Shown here: positions 28,537-37,094 of the stretch, piece by piece
Layout of the letters: every line of letters begins with the position of its first letter
Numbering within the stretch: position 1 is the first letter of the stretch
Source of the DNA: Kutzneria sp.
GTDB lineage: Bacteria > Actinomycetota > Actinomycetes > Mycobacteriales > Pseudonocardiaceae
Reading direction: 5' to 3'
DNA: 64,000 nt
NCBI GenBank assembly: GCA_019239965.1
Contig: JAFAZC010000005.1
Location: 1 to 64,000 of the forward strand
Position numbers and translations under genes: made by a program
Notes under the pieces: generated by a model
Database searches by the model: none
Seen by the model: only the letters and a program-made list of their open reading frames with translations
Told to the model about the DNA's origin: nothing

Positions 28537-29397
28537 TCAGCGCGGGCGGGTAGCCGCAAACCAGCCGACCGTGAACACCCCAGCGCCGCGTGCGGCGTCC
28601 AACGCCCGTTTACCCGCCTGGAACACGTCGCCAGCGGGACCGTCGTAGGTCAGCCACCGTTCGCGGTCCTCAGGTGGTGTGCTGCCCCAGCACAGCTGTT
28701 CAGCGAACAGGTCCACGGCATGAGTGACCTCGAATCCGGCGGTCCGCATCATGACCGGATAGCTGTCCACAGTGCCCAAGCCCGCCAAGCGGATGTGCTC
28801 ACAGACCGGCCCGATGACGCGCTGGATCTGTTCATCGGTCTGACAAACCCCCCAGGGGCGCTGCAGCCAGTCCATGCCGACCAGCCGACCTCCGGGCTTG
28901 AGAAGTCGAAACGCCGCTTCGAAGAACATGTTCTTGTCGGGGAGATGACATACGGACTCGAAGAAGGTCACCGCGTCAAAGCAGGAATCAGGCCACGCGG
29001 CCAAGGTGCGGTAGTCCTGATCGCCGATGGTCAGGAAGACAGCCTGCTGTACCATGCCTTGTTCGACCGCCAGCGCACGGGCCCGTTGGCTGAGCGAATC
29101 GGAGTTGGAAACCCCGACGAACGTGGCGCCCGTGAGACGGGCACAGTTCAGTGTGGCACCCCCTGGACCTGACCCGAAATCGAGGGCCCGATCACCAAGC
29201 CCCAAGCCAGCGACAGCCATCAGATCACGTTCCAGTATCAGCGCGGCCTCCACGGGCGACATGCCGGCGGCTTCGGCGGTCGGATCGCCATGGTGCCAAA
29301 TCGTGCCCATCAGCCGTTCGTAGGCGATGCCGGCGCCCTCGCCATCAGCGTCGTAGAAGCGACGGACCTTCGCTTCGTGGATCCGCGTGTCGGTCAT
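28537..29397 (-). CDS. SAM-dependent C-methyltransferase of the sterol/GPP-methyltransferase type
   Basis: A 286-residue class I methyltransferase. Motif I LDFGSGPGGAT (about 72-82) is followed by FVGVSNSDSLSQRARA, DAVTFFESVCHLPD and LLKPGGRLVGMDW. The VG-x-N/S-N-x-D stretch and the ES-x-CH-x-x-D pattern resemble sterol 24-C- and geranyl-diphosphate C-methyltransferases, which methylate isoprenoid double bonds, and the terpene-methylating TleD of teleocidin. A GGGGAG ribosome site precedes ATG 29397. It lies between an indole prenyltransferase and a tryptophanase-like lyase, so the prenyl group or its diphosphate donor is the likely substrate; N-methylation of indole remains possible. Confidence 0.78.
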   Translation of the reverse strand: MTDTRIHEAKVRRFYDADGEGAGIAYERLMGTIWHHGDPTAEAAGMSPVEAALILERDLMAVAGLGLGDRALDFGSGPGGATLNCARLTGATFVGVSNSDSLSQRARALAVEQGMVQQAVFLTIGDQDYRTLAAWPDSCFDAVTFFESVCHLPDKNMFFEAAFRLLKPGGRLVGMDWLQRPWGVCQTDEQIQRVIGPVCEHIRLAGLGTVDSYPVMMRTAGFEVTHAVDLFAEQLCWGSTPPEDRERWLTYDGPAGDVFQAGKRALDAARGAGVFTVGWFAATRPR

Positions 29398-29493
29398 CGT
29401 GTTCTCCCCTAATCAGGCCGCTCACCGGCGACAACGGGGCGGGCAGCGGCCCCGCGCAGCCCCATGAGTGACACAGTCTTTCCCGGTGTCCGT

Positions 29494-30591
29494 TCAGGCA
29501 TGGGCAAGCTGGTCGAAGCGGGCCCGCGCCGGTGTTGTGCTGTACGCCTCGGCGGACAGGTAGACGGTGATGCCGGGACGCACCGTACCGGTGCGCAGCG
29601 CCACGTGCGGGATCAGGCCGACACCGTCGCGCAGTTCTCGGTCGGACACCTCGGCCAGGGCACGATCGAACACGCTCCTGTCGATGCCGTGCCGATCCAG
29701 CAGTGCCCGCACCCGGTCCCTCGCCGTCTGGTCGTCGGGAACGAACGCCCGGATCGGCAAGTAGAGCGAATAGGTGGCCGGTGCGGCCGCGTTGGCCTCG
29801 GTGAACGTGTAACTAGATATCAGGGGACGCCCGCCGAACACGCTGATCCCCTCGCCGAGCAACGCACAGAACGCGCGGACGAGGTCGGGGTTCGCGCTGG
29901 GCACGGCCGCGGCTGCCAGTAGGGCACTACGGACTCCGGCGTCGTCGTGCGAGACGTACACCTTCACCCGAGACGCGGCATCCCTGTGCAGGTCGAGACT
30001 GAAGAATGACAACCTGTCCTGACCCGCGCGCCGCAGTGCGTGGTCAGCCACCAGCGCGTAGGCCTGGTGAAGACCCAGGCGGGAGAGAGCCTCTGAGACC
30101 AGGGCTGGTGCCATGTCGGGCCCAGCCGCTTCGGGGTCGAAGTAGGCCTTGAAACGAGGCGGTGAACCAGGACGGAATATGGCCGAGAACCACAGACCAA
30201 ATCGCCCTCTTGGGTTATTAAGAAAAAGATCCCGAATCCGATCGAAGCGGTCGAGGCAGAGTCCAAATCGGACAGCCAAGGAGCTGAGGAGCTGTTCGGC
30301 AGCCGCTGTGTTGGTACCGATGCCCGGCACGGGAGCAATTGTTTCCACCATGACCCTCAGAGTCGGCGCCTTTTTGTCCTCGAAGGAAACCGAGTATTCG
30401 ACGGGCGTGTGGTCATCGGCGATGTGCGTCGACCAGGGCGGTGGACCGCTCAACCTATGATCGGTGGCGGATCCGAGAAGCTCCGCCAGCAGCGCTGTCA
30501 CGGCCGAACTGTCCGAGAGGCCAACGGCATTGCACAAACCGCGCAGCTGGCGTGCTGTGTGACCGCGCAGTGTCAATGCCCTCGATGCCAT
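29494..30591 (-). CDS. DMATS-type aromatic (indole) prenyltransferase
   Basis: A 365-residue ABBA-fold prenyltransferase. DDHTPVEYSVSFE (59-71) gives the general-base Glu65 of tryptophan prenyltransferases. Diphosphate-binding and tyrosine-shield residues recur in LRVMVE (Arg79), RFKAYFDPE (Lys148, Tyr150), RVKVYVSHDD (Lys210, Tyr212), YSLYLPIRA (Tyr274, Tyr277) and ITVYLSAEAYS (Tyr344). There is no metal-binding DDxxD, as expected. Bacterial relatives (SCO7467, IptA) prenylate tryptophan at ring carbons; regiochemistry cannot be read here. A patch of AT-rich codons (about 30206-30240) is unlike neighbouring genes. It is first in the minus-strand cluster. Confidence 0.88.
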   Translation of the reverse strand: MASRALTLRGHTARQLRGLCNAVGLSDSSAVTALLAELLGSATDHRLSGPPPWSTHIADDHTPVEYSVSFEDKKAPTLRVMVETIAPVPGIGTNTAAAEQLLSSLAVRFGLCLDRFDRIRDLFLNNPRGRFGLWFSAIFRPGSPPRFKAYFDPEAAGPDMAPALVSEALSRLGLHQAYALVADHALRRAGQDRLSFFSLDLHRDAASRVKVYVSHDDAGVRSALLAAAAVPSANPDLVRAFCALLGEGISVFGGRPLISSYTFTEANAAAPATYSLYLPIRAFVPDDQTARDRVRALLDRHGIDRSVFDRALAEVSDRELRDGVGLIPHVALRTGTVRPGITVYLSAEAYSTTPARARFDQLAHA

Positions 30592-30746
30592 GACTACTCA
30601 CTACTCCGAAACAGTTGGAGAAAAGTCCGGCAGTAACGTACAAGCCGTCAACGGTGAAGGAGTACCGCCTACCTGGTGATCATCTCGGCCAATTGTCGTA
30701 GCACACAGTCGTCGGTATTCCACACGACCGGGTCATCGGCCGTGTG

Positions 30747-31280
30747 TTAGCGGCGATCTGGTCCGGACGGCCTGCTCAGCGCGGTGAAGATCCGCTGGAT
30801 GACCTGGGGGTCCACCGCGGCGTCCTCCTCTGAGGGCCGCGCACTGGCCAGTCGTTGCGCCGCCGGCGAACGCCGCTGTTCGCGGCGTGGCAGACGGACT
30901 TCGGCGGCGGTGAGCCCAATGGGCAGCGGAAGCTCGCACCATATCAGCGCGCCACCCTGCTCCAGGTTGACGATACCGATCTGGCTGTCCGGCAGTGTGG
31001 CCGGTAGGACCATGGTCGAGGACCGTCGCTCGTCCTCGACCTCGATGACCAGGCAGTCTCCGCGCAGTCGAAGCCGCACCGTGATGAAACCCGGTGACCG
31101 GGGGTCGGCGCTGGCCACCGCGGCACCGACGAGCTGGCCAGCGGCGTAGGTGGCATCGTTGACAAGCGCACTGAGCGCCCACTCGCTGAGAGAGAAGCGG
31201 ACGAAAAGATCGGCGCAGTTCACAGCGCTCGGCAGCGCGATCAGCCGCAGGTCATCCATTTGCGTGGTCCGGGCGTTCAC
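30747..31280 (-). CDS. HATPase-fold (RsbW-like) regulatory protein, degenerate
   Basis: A 177-residue protein with the overall order of the anti-sigma/serine-kinase ATPase-fold proteins common in actinobacteria (FVRFSLSEWALSALVNDATY, then ITVRLRLRGDCLVIEVEDER and GIVNLEQGGALIWCELP). The N-box normally reads ELVTNAxxH but here is QLVGAAVAS, and the glycine boxes are weak, so ATP binding is doubtful. A 40-residue Arg/Ala/Glu-rich tail follows. GTG 31280 has AAAGGA upstream. A dyad about 40-85 bp upstream may control it. Confidence 0.6.
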   Translation of the reverse strand: MNARTTQMDDLRLIALPSAVNCADLFVRFSLSEWALSALVNDATYAAGQLVGAAVASADPRSPGFITVRLRLRGDCLVIEVEDERRSSTMVLPATLPDSQIGIVNLEQGGALIWCELPLPIGLTAAEVRLPRREQRRSPAAQRLASARPSEEDAAVDPQVIQRIFTALSRPSGPDRR

Positions 31281-31321
31281 CGGGGTCCTTTCCCGCGTTC
31301 GCGTTCAGCGCGAGCCGCAAC

Positions 31322-31363
31322 CGTCATCCGTAAGGGTTATCTTGCCAACTCCTACGGATGACG
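31322..31363. promoter_or_regulatory. Inverted repeat upstream of the HATPase-fold gene
   Basis: CGTCATCCGTA (31322-31332) and TACGGATGACG (31353-31363) are perfect 11-bp arms separated by 20 bp, placing half-sites about three helical turns apart. They lie just upstream of the GTG at 31280, at a typical promoter position. The spacing suits two bound dimers or a looped pair better than one dimer. Confidence 0.5.
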
Positions 31364-31505
31364 TTGCATGCGGCCCGTGCATAGGGTCATCTGCCTCTCA
31401 CTCGACCTGCCGACATCCTACGGCGGCATGGCCGAGACCACGATCTCTCACCGTTGGTGAATTTCACGTGTGGGGGACCTGTACACGAGTATGGGGGATA
31501 TTCCG

Positions 31506-32885
31506 TCATGCCAGGGTCTTTACCGCGGCGGTGAGGGAGGCGAGGCCGGCCTTGGCGTCGGCGAAGAACATGCCGGTCTTGGGATTGGTGTAGAGCTCGT
31601 TGTCGATACCGGCGTAGCCGTGCCCCATGGATCGTTTGATCACGATCACCGACTTGGCCCGGTCGACGTCGAGAATCGGCATTCCCGACACCGGTGTTCC
31701 CGGCCGCCGTGCGGCGGGATTGGTCACGTCGTTGGCGCCGACCACCAGCACGACGTCGGTGCGGGCGAAGTCGGGGTTGGCCTCCTCCATGTCCCGCAGC
31801 TGCGAGTAGGGCACGTTCGCCTCCGCGAGCAAGACGTTCATGTGCCCCGGCATCCGCCCGGCTACCGGGTGGATCGCGTAGCTTACGGTCACGCCCCGGT
31901 TCTCCAGAACCTCGGCCAGCTCGCGGACCTCGTGCTGGGCCTGTGCCGCGGCGAGGCCGTAACCGGGCACTACCACGATCCGGTCGGCGTAGGCCAACTG
32001 GATGGCGGCGTCGTCGGCGGCGACCTCGCGTACCCGTGCGGTCGGTTCGGCCGTGAGTGGGCCGCTGTCGTCACCGGTGCCGAATCCGCCGATGACGATG
32101 CTGGCCAGTGAGCGGTTCATGGCCGTGGCCATGAGTTTGGTCAGAATCGTGCCGGACGCGCCGACGAGCGCGCCCGCGATGATGAGCATGTCGTTGTGGA
32201 TGACGAATCCGGCCATCGCCACGGCGGTGCCGGTGAACGCGTTGAGCAACGAGATCACCACGGGCATGTCGGCGCCGCCGATCGGCATCACCATCGTGAC
32301 GCCGAAGGCCAGCGCCGCGACGCCGACCACTGTGGTCACCAGTGGATTGGGCCCGAACACGGCCAGCGAGACGCCACCGACCACCATGACGAGCACCAGT
32401 GCCAGGTTGATCGCGCGGGCGCCGGTGAGCACCACAGGCTGTGCGGGCACCAGCCCCTGCAGCTTGCCGGCCGCCACCAGCGAACCGGTGAACGTCACGG
32501 CGCCGATGGCCACGTCCAGCGCGACCGGTGCGCCGGCACCGGTTCCACGGAGCACGTCACCGACGGCGACAAGTGCCGCGGCTCCGCCGCCGACGGCGTT
32601 GAATAGGCTCACCAGCTGCGGCATCGCGGTCATGCGCACGGTCCGTGCCGACAGCAGGCCGGCCACCGAGCCAACCGCGATGCCGGCGAGCAGCACGGCC
32701 CAGCCGGTCGTCGTGATCATACCGGACCGGATGATCAACAGCACGGTGGCGAGCACGCCGGCGCCCATGCCCGCCGCCGACACCAGGTTTCCCCTTCCCG
32801 CCGTCGCCGGGGAGTTCATCAGGTGCAGGCCAACCACGAAGCAGGTGGCCGAGGCGAGGTAGACGAGCTGGATCACTGTGATCAT
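31506..32885 (-). CDS. pntB: NAD(P) transhydrogenase subunit beta
   Basis: A 459-residue integral membrane subunit of the proton-translocating transhydrogenase. About eight or nine membrane helices fill residues 1-260. The C-terminal NADP-binding domain has VVPGYGLAAAQAQHEVRELA, DVVLVVGANDVTNPAA and SMGHGYAGIDNEL, all diagnostic. It uses the proton gradient to reduce NADP with NADH. ATG 32885 overlaps the pntAB stop (ATGA). Last of three genes in one operon. Confidence 0.95.
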   Translation of the reverse strand: MITVIQLVYLASATCFVVGLHLMNSPATAGRGNLVSAAGMGAGVLATVLLIIRSGMITTTGWAVLLAGIAVGSVAGLLSARTVRMTAMPQLVSLFNAVGGGAAALVAVGDVLRGTGAGAPVALDVAIGAVTFTGSLVAAGKLQGLVPAQPVVLTGARAINLALVLVMVVGGVSLAVFGPNPLVTTVVGVAALAFGVTMVMPIGGADMPVVISLLNAFTGTAVAMAGFVIHNDMLIIAGALVGASGTILTKLMATAMNRSLASIVIGGFGTGDDSGPLTAEPTARVREVAADDAAIQLAYADRIVVVPGYGLAAAQAQHEVRELAEVLENRGVTVSYAIHPVAGRMPGHMNVLLAEANVPYSQLRDMEEANPDFARTDVVLVVGANDVTNPAARRPGTPVSGMPILDVDRAKSVIVIKRSMGHGYAGIDNELYTNPKTGMFFADAKAGLASLTAAVKTLA

Positions 32886-33154
32886 CGACGGCTCCGGAAC
32901 ATCTTGAGCATCCGACCGGTGACGACGTAGCCGCCGACGACGTTGGCGGCCGCGAACGCGGCGGCGAGGAACGCGAGCACATAGCCGAGCGGGGTGTCCA
33001 CGGACGCGGCGAGCACCATCGCGCCGACCACGATGATGCCGTGGATCGAGTTGGCGGCCGACATCAACGGCGTGTGCAGGGTCACCGGAACCTTGCTGAT
33101 CACCTCGAAACCGATCAGCAGGCTAAGCACGAACACGCTCAGGTCAGCGAGCAT
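32882..33154 (-). CDS. pntAB: NAD(P) transhydrogenase alpha subunit, membrane part
   Basis: A 90-residue hydrophobic protein with three membrane helices (about 5-22, 35-53 and 57-80). HTPLMSAANSIHGII is the conserved signature of the transhydrogenase membrane segment (the C-terminal part of E. coli PntA, here a separate gene as in Rhodospirillum and mycobacteria). GGAGG lies 8 nt upstream of ATG 33154. It overlaps pntAA by 11 bp and pntB by 4 bp. Confidence 0.94.
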   Translation of the reverse strand: MLADLSVFVLSLLIGFEVISKVPVTLHTPLMSAANSIHGIIVVGAMVLAASVDTPLGYVLAFLAAAFAAANVVGGYVVTGRMLKMFRSRR

Positions 33155-34265
33155 TCGTTTGGCCTCCCTTTAGCACGGCGCCGTCGTGGGTCATCACGAC
33201 GCCCGCCTGGACCTCGTCCTTCAGGTCGATGCGCAGGTCCCCGTCGCGCATCAGGTGCAGCAGAAGCGCGCTGATGTTGCGGGAGTACGCGGTCGACGCC
33301 GCGGTCGGCATGGTCGAGGCCAGGCCGTCCGCGCCGATGACGGTCACCCCGTTGTCGGTGATCAGCGTCGTGCCGGGTTTGGACAGCGCCACATTGCCCC
33401 CGAGTGGGCTGGCGGCGAGGTCCACCACGACCGAGCCGGGCGCCATGTCGCTGACGGCCTGCTCGCTGACCAGCAGCGGCGGCGTGCGGCCCGGGACGCG
33501 GGCGGTGGTGATGACGATGTCCTGCTTGGCGATGTGGCCGCCGAGCTCCCGGCGCTGTGTCTGTTCCTCCACGGCGGTCAGGGCCCTGGCGTAACCGTCG
33601 ACCCCGGTCCCGGTGGGGATCGGGGACATCGGCAGGAACGACGCGCCCAGCGAGTGCACCTCGGCCTCGGTTTCCGGCCGGATGTCGTAGGCGCTGACCA
33701 CCGCACCCAGCCGCCGCGCGGTCCCGATCGCCTGCAGGCCCGCGACACCCACGCCGAGCACCAGCACCTTCGCCGGCCGGACGGTGCCGGCCGGCGTGAT
33801 CAGCATGGGTACGTAGCGCGCGAAGGTGCTGGCGGCAAGGAGCACCGCCTTGTAGCCGGCGACGTTGTCCTGGCTGCTCAACGCGTCCATGGACTGGGCG
33901 CGGGTGAGAGTCCGGGGCAGGCCCTCGAGGCTGACCGCCGTGACTCCCCGGTCGGCGAGGTCGGGGTAGTCCGCGCCGGCGAGCAGTCCGATCACCACCT
34001 GGCCCCGGTGTAGTTCCTCGGGCGGTGGTCGGCGGACCGCCAGCACCACGTCCGCCCGCCGGAGAGCGTCGTAGCGCCGGACGACGTCCGCGCCGGCCTG
34101 GAGGTACAGGGTGTCGGGGAACCACGCGGCCGCGCCGGCGCCGTCCTCGACGAGGATGCTCATTCCCTCGGCGCGAAGCCTGCCGACACCGTCGGGGGTG
34201 AGGGCCACCCGCCGCTCGCCGGGCTCGGTCTCACGGAGCACCGCCACCGTCAGTTCGGCATGCAT
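33144..34265 (-). CDS. pntAA: NAD(P) transhydrogenase alpha subunit, NAD-binding part
   Basis: A 373-residue soluble subunit of the AlaDH/PNT family that binds NAD(H). The N-terminal block ETEPGERRVALTPDGV, central AQSMDALSSQDNVAGYKAVL and the Rossmann motif VLVLGVGVAGLQAIGTARRLGA (written here only as VLGVGVAGLQA, about residue 170) are typical. ATG 34265 is preceded by GAGGTG. It begins the pnt operon, with a 190-bp divergent gap to the enoyl-CoA hydratase gene. Confidence 0.94.
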   Translation of the reverse strand: MHAELTVAVLRETEPGERRVALTPDGVGRLRAEGMSILVEDGAGAAAWFPDTLYLQAGADVVRRYDALRRADVVLAVRRPPPEELHRGQVVIGLLAGADYPDLADRGVTAVSLEGLPRTLTRAQSMDALSSQDNVAGYKAVLLAASTFARYVPMLITPAGTVRPAKVLVLGVGVAGLQAIGTARRLGAVVSAYDIRPETEAEVHSLGASFLPMSPIPTGTGVDGYARALTAVEEQTQRRELGGHIAKQDIVITTARVPGRTPPLLVSEQAVSDMAPGSVVVDLAASPLGGNVALSKPGTTLITDNGVTVIGADGLASTMPTAASTAYSRNISALLLHLMRDGDLRIDLKDEVQAGVVMTHDGAVLKGGQTNAR

Positions 34266-34455
34266 CCCATCACCTCGTTGTGGTCTGAGCATCGCGGAGC
34301 CATGATCTCCCGTGAGGGCGGTCCGAGGCCACCCGCCTGTCGAGGGTCACGGTGCGATAGTTAGCTGATTCTGACTGTTTGGTTACTTCAGTAGAGATCG
34401 ATACCGAGTGCACCGCGGACGGCCGCACCCATGGATGGCGATACCGTGCGTCATC

Positions 34456-35289
34456 ATGACCGAGCTTGCTGAGGAGCTGTCCCTTGTGACGCGGGGGCCG
34501 GTGGCCACCCTCACGATCAATCGGCCCGATCGGCACAACGCGTTCTCTCTGCGGATGTGGTCCGCGCTGCCCGCGGTCGCCGGAGCCGTCGAGGCCGACC
34601 GGGGGGTGCGGGTACTGCTCATTCGGGGCGCGGGGCGAGGACCGTTCTCGGCCGGGGCCGACATCGCCGAGTTCGCCACCGTACGCACCGGTGAGCGGGC
34701 CGCTGCCGAATACTCCGCGACGGTACACCGCGCCGAACGCGCCATCGCCGGTCTCAGCAAGCCGACTATCGCCCTCGTGCGGGGCTCGTGCGTCGGGGGA
34801 GGCTGCGAGCTGGCGTTGGCGTGCGATCTGAGGATCGCCGACGAGACGGCCCGGTTCGGTATCACGCCGGCCAAGCTCGGGGTGATCTACAACCAGGTGT
34901 CCACGGCGCGGGTGGTGCACACAGTCGGCCCGGCATGGGCACGGTACCTGTTGTTGACCGGCGAACTTCTCGACGCCGACACAGCCCTGCGGATCGGCCT
35001 CGTGCACCAGGTCCATCCGGCGGAGTCGGCGGCGGAGTCGGCCATGGCGCTCGCCGGCACGCTCGCCAACCGTGCGCCGCTGTCCGTGGCGGGCGCCAAA
35101 CAGTTCATCCGCAGGGCGGTTGAGGGCGCGTCGGCCACCGACGGTTGGGCTGACCGCTGGTACACGGCTTCGTACCGCAGTGCGGAGTACGAGGAGGGAA
35201 TCGCCGCGTTCCTCGACAAGCGCCCGGCGGACTTCTCGGGTCTGCCGTGGCCCGTCGTGACCGAGGACGGTTCGCTGGCCGACCTGTGA
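34456..35289 (+). CDS. Enoyl-CoA hydratase/isomerase family protein
   Basis: A 277-residue crotonase-fold protein. NRPDRHNAFSLRMW and FSAGADIAEFA form the oxyanion-hole region, GSCVGGGCELALACDLRIA is the second block, and GITPAKLGVIYNQ the third; of the two catalytic Glu positions, only the one in the GGGCELA block is clear. It could be a hydratase, isomerase or another CoA-ester lyase. ATG 34456 is chosen because the crotonase fold begins near there. No adjacent beta-oxidation genes are present. Confidence 0.85.
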   Translation: MTELAEELSLVTRGPVATLTINRPDRHNAFSLRMWSALPAVAGAVEADRGVRVLLIRGAGRGPFSAGADIAEFATVRTGERAAAEYSATVHRAERAIAGLSKPTIALVRGSCVGGGCELALACDLRIADETARFGITPAKLGVIYNQVSTARVVHTVGPAWARYLLLTGELLDADTALRIGLVHQVHPAESAAESAMALAGTLANRAPLSVAGAKQFIRRAVEGASATDGWADRWYTASYRSAEYEEGIAAFLDKRPADFSGLPWPVVTEDGSLADL

Positions 35290-35391
35290 CAACGGGAGCC
35301 GGGGTGGCCAACAGATGCGGCACGGGCCGTGAGCGGAGATCCTGGTCACGGTGAAGGACACGGACCTGGACGTCGGATAAGGAGGCCGGAC

Positions 35392-35907
35392 ATGCCGCCA
35401 CCGGAAGGCGACGCGTTGGAGGCCGTGCGGCTGCGACGCGAGCAGGTGCGGGCACGGTACCTCGGCCCAGCGTCGCAGCGTCGGGGCGCGACTACCGAGG
35501 GCGTGCACCACGTGGCGCTGATCTGTCGTGATATGGAGACCACGATCAGGTTCTACCAGGAGTTCCTCGGTTTTCCCCTGGTGGAGTTGGTGGAGAATCG
35601 TGACTACGCGGGCTCAAGCCACTTCTTCTTCGACATCGGAAACCGGAACCTGTTGGGGTTCTTCGACTTCCCAGGGCATGATCATCCGGCTTTCGTCGAG
35701 ACGATCGGCGCCGTGCAGCATCTGGCGCTGTCGGTGTCGGCAGGGCGTTTCGACGAACTGAAGGAGAAGTTCGACGCGGTTGGCATGGAGTACCTCGGCC
35801 CGGACCGGGGTGCGGACGACAGCCTCTACATCCGTGATCCCAACGGGGTCGGCCTGGAGTTCTACCGCGAGGAACTGGGTGTGTTCGATGGAAGGCGACT
35901 GGTGTGA
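35392..35907 (+). CDS. VOC-family (glyoxalase/dioxygenase-like) protein
   Basis: A 171-residue protein with one vicinal-oxygen-chelate module pair: VHHVALICRDMETTIRFYQE (about 41-60) and VQHLALSVSAGRFDELKE (about 112-130), ending in IRDPNGVGLEFYREE. Metal ligands His42, His114 and Glu about 161 are plausible. GGAGG at 35381-35385 is 6 nt upstream of ATG 35392. The substrate is unknown. A 35-residue basic helical leader precedes the fold. Confidence 0.82.
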   Translation: MPPPEGDALEAVRLRREQVRARYLGPASQRRGATTEGVHHVALICRDMETTIRFYQEFLGFPLVELVENRDYAGSSHFFFDIGNRNLLGFFDFPGHDHPAFVETIGAVQHLALSVSAGRFDELKEKFDAVGMEYLGPDRGADDSLYIRDPNGVGLEFYREELGVFDGRRLV

Positions 35908-35943
35908 CGCCACGTCCCTGATGGGACGGTGTGAGCGCTGGGA

Positions 35944-36600
35944 TCAGAACAGTGCGACCGCGGCCAATGTCCTGTGGTGCCGGGGATTGTCGATTTCGTC
36001 GAGCAGCGCGATCGCGAGGTCCGCATAGGAGAACGGATCCGCGTCGCCGGCCGAGCGCAGCACCATGGCACCGCCGATCCGATAGCGCTTGTCGGCCGGC
36101 GCGGTGTCGGCGAGGACGGTGGGCGGTGGGGCGAGCACCAGCCAGTCGACGTCGGTGTCCGCCGCACGCAACACCTCGAGTTCGGCCATGTGCGCAAGGG
36201 AGAGGGCGCGGGCCTCCGCTGGAAAGTCAGGCCCGTCGTGCACGGCGACGCCGGGCGTTGTCTGCAGCACGGTGCCGATGCCGGCCACCACCAGCCGGGG
36301 GACTCCGGCCCGTGCCAGACCGTCGAGAAGGGCATGCGCCGCGTCCACAAAGAACTCTCGCGGCGGGGTGTCCGCCCGGTAGGCGATGCTGATCGCCGCA
36401 TCGTGTCCTCTTGCGACGGCGAACACGCTGTCGGCCTCGGTTACGTCGCCCGGCACGACGGTCACGGCGCCGCCGCTGAGGTCCCCGTGCTTGCCTGGGT
36501 CGCGCACGACGGCGGTGACATGATGACCTCGGGCCGCGGCTTCGGCCACCGCACGCCGTCCTGCCCTGCCTCCGGTGCCGAAGACGGCAATCCTGCTCAC
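35944..36600 (-). CDS. NAD(P)-binding Rossmann protein (NmrA/SDR-a5-like)
   Basis: A 218-residue protein with the nucleotide-binding motif FGTGGRAGRRAVAEAAARGH at residues 7-26, then DVTEADSVFAVARGHDAAIS and VVAGIGTVLQT. It resembles the NAD(P)H-binding NmrA-like/YwnB family (oxidoreductase or redox sensor). The GTG start is 106 bp from the divergent HxlR regulator gene, a frequent pairing in which the HxlR protein represses its neighbour. Confidence 0.8.
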   Translation of the reverse strand: MSRIAVFGTGGRAGRRAVAEAAARGHHVTAVVRDPGKHGDLSGGAVTVVPGDVTEADSVFAVARGHDAAISIAYRADTPPREFFVDAAHALLDGLARAGVPRLVVAGIGTVLQTTPGVAVHDGPDFPAEARALSLAHMAELEVLRAADTDVDWLVLAPPPTVLADTAPADKRYRIGGAMVLRSAGDADPFSYADLAIALLDEIDNPRHHRTLAAVALF

Positions 36601-36706
36601 GGGCGTACTCCGTTCGTCGAGGCGGTTGGCTGTCCACCCGCCGGTGCGGCGAACGCTACGGCGCGACCCCTTGCTTTCCGCAACGATAGTTACCTACCGT
36701 GGGCCG

Positions 36707-37077
36707 GTGCGCGAGCCGCTGGACCCCGACCTGTTCGCCAGCTGCGACCCCGGTCCGACGCCCATGCGGATCGGTGACAAGTGGACGGCCAAGATCATGG
36801 TGTGTCTGCGGGACGGGCCGCGCCGCTTCTCTGAACTCCAGGTGGCGCTGCGGGCCGTCACGCCGAAGGTGCTCACCGAGTCGCTGCGGGCGATGGAACG
36901 CGACGGAATGATCACCTGTACCGCCTATCCCGAGATTCCGCCCAGGGTCGAGTATCACCTGACTCCGCTCGGTCACAGCTGTTCGAACCGATGGCCGCTC
37001 ACTGCGCCTGGAACCGGGAACACCTGCCAGAGCTACGGGCCGCCCGCGAAGCCTACGAGCGCAGTACGGCGATGTAG
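36707..37077 (+). pseudogene. HxlR-family regulator with a -1 frameshift
   Basis: From GTG 36707 the frame encodes a clear HxlR winged helix (RIGDKWTAKIMVCLRDGPRR, then FSELQVALRAVTPKVLTESL and RVEYHLTPLGHS). After LTPLGHS, around 36980-36981, the frame runs into unrelated sequence. In the +1-base frame the normal C-terminus continues as FEPMAAHCAWNREHLPELRA and ends at TAG 37075. One missing base (a CTG Leu codon reduced to TG) explains both halves. It is either a recent inactivating mutation or a sequencing error. No Shine-Dalgarno is evident. Confidence 0.8.
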
Positions 37078-37094
37078 CCGAACCACTGAGTTGG

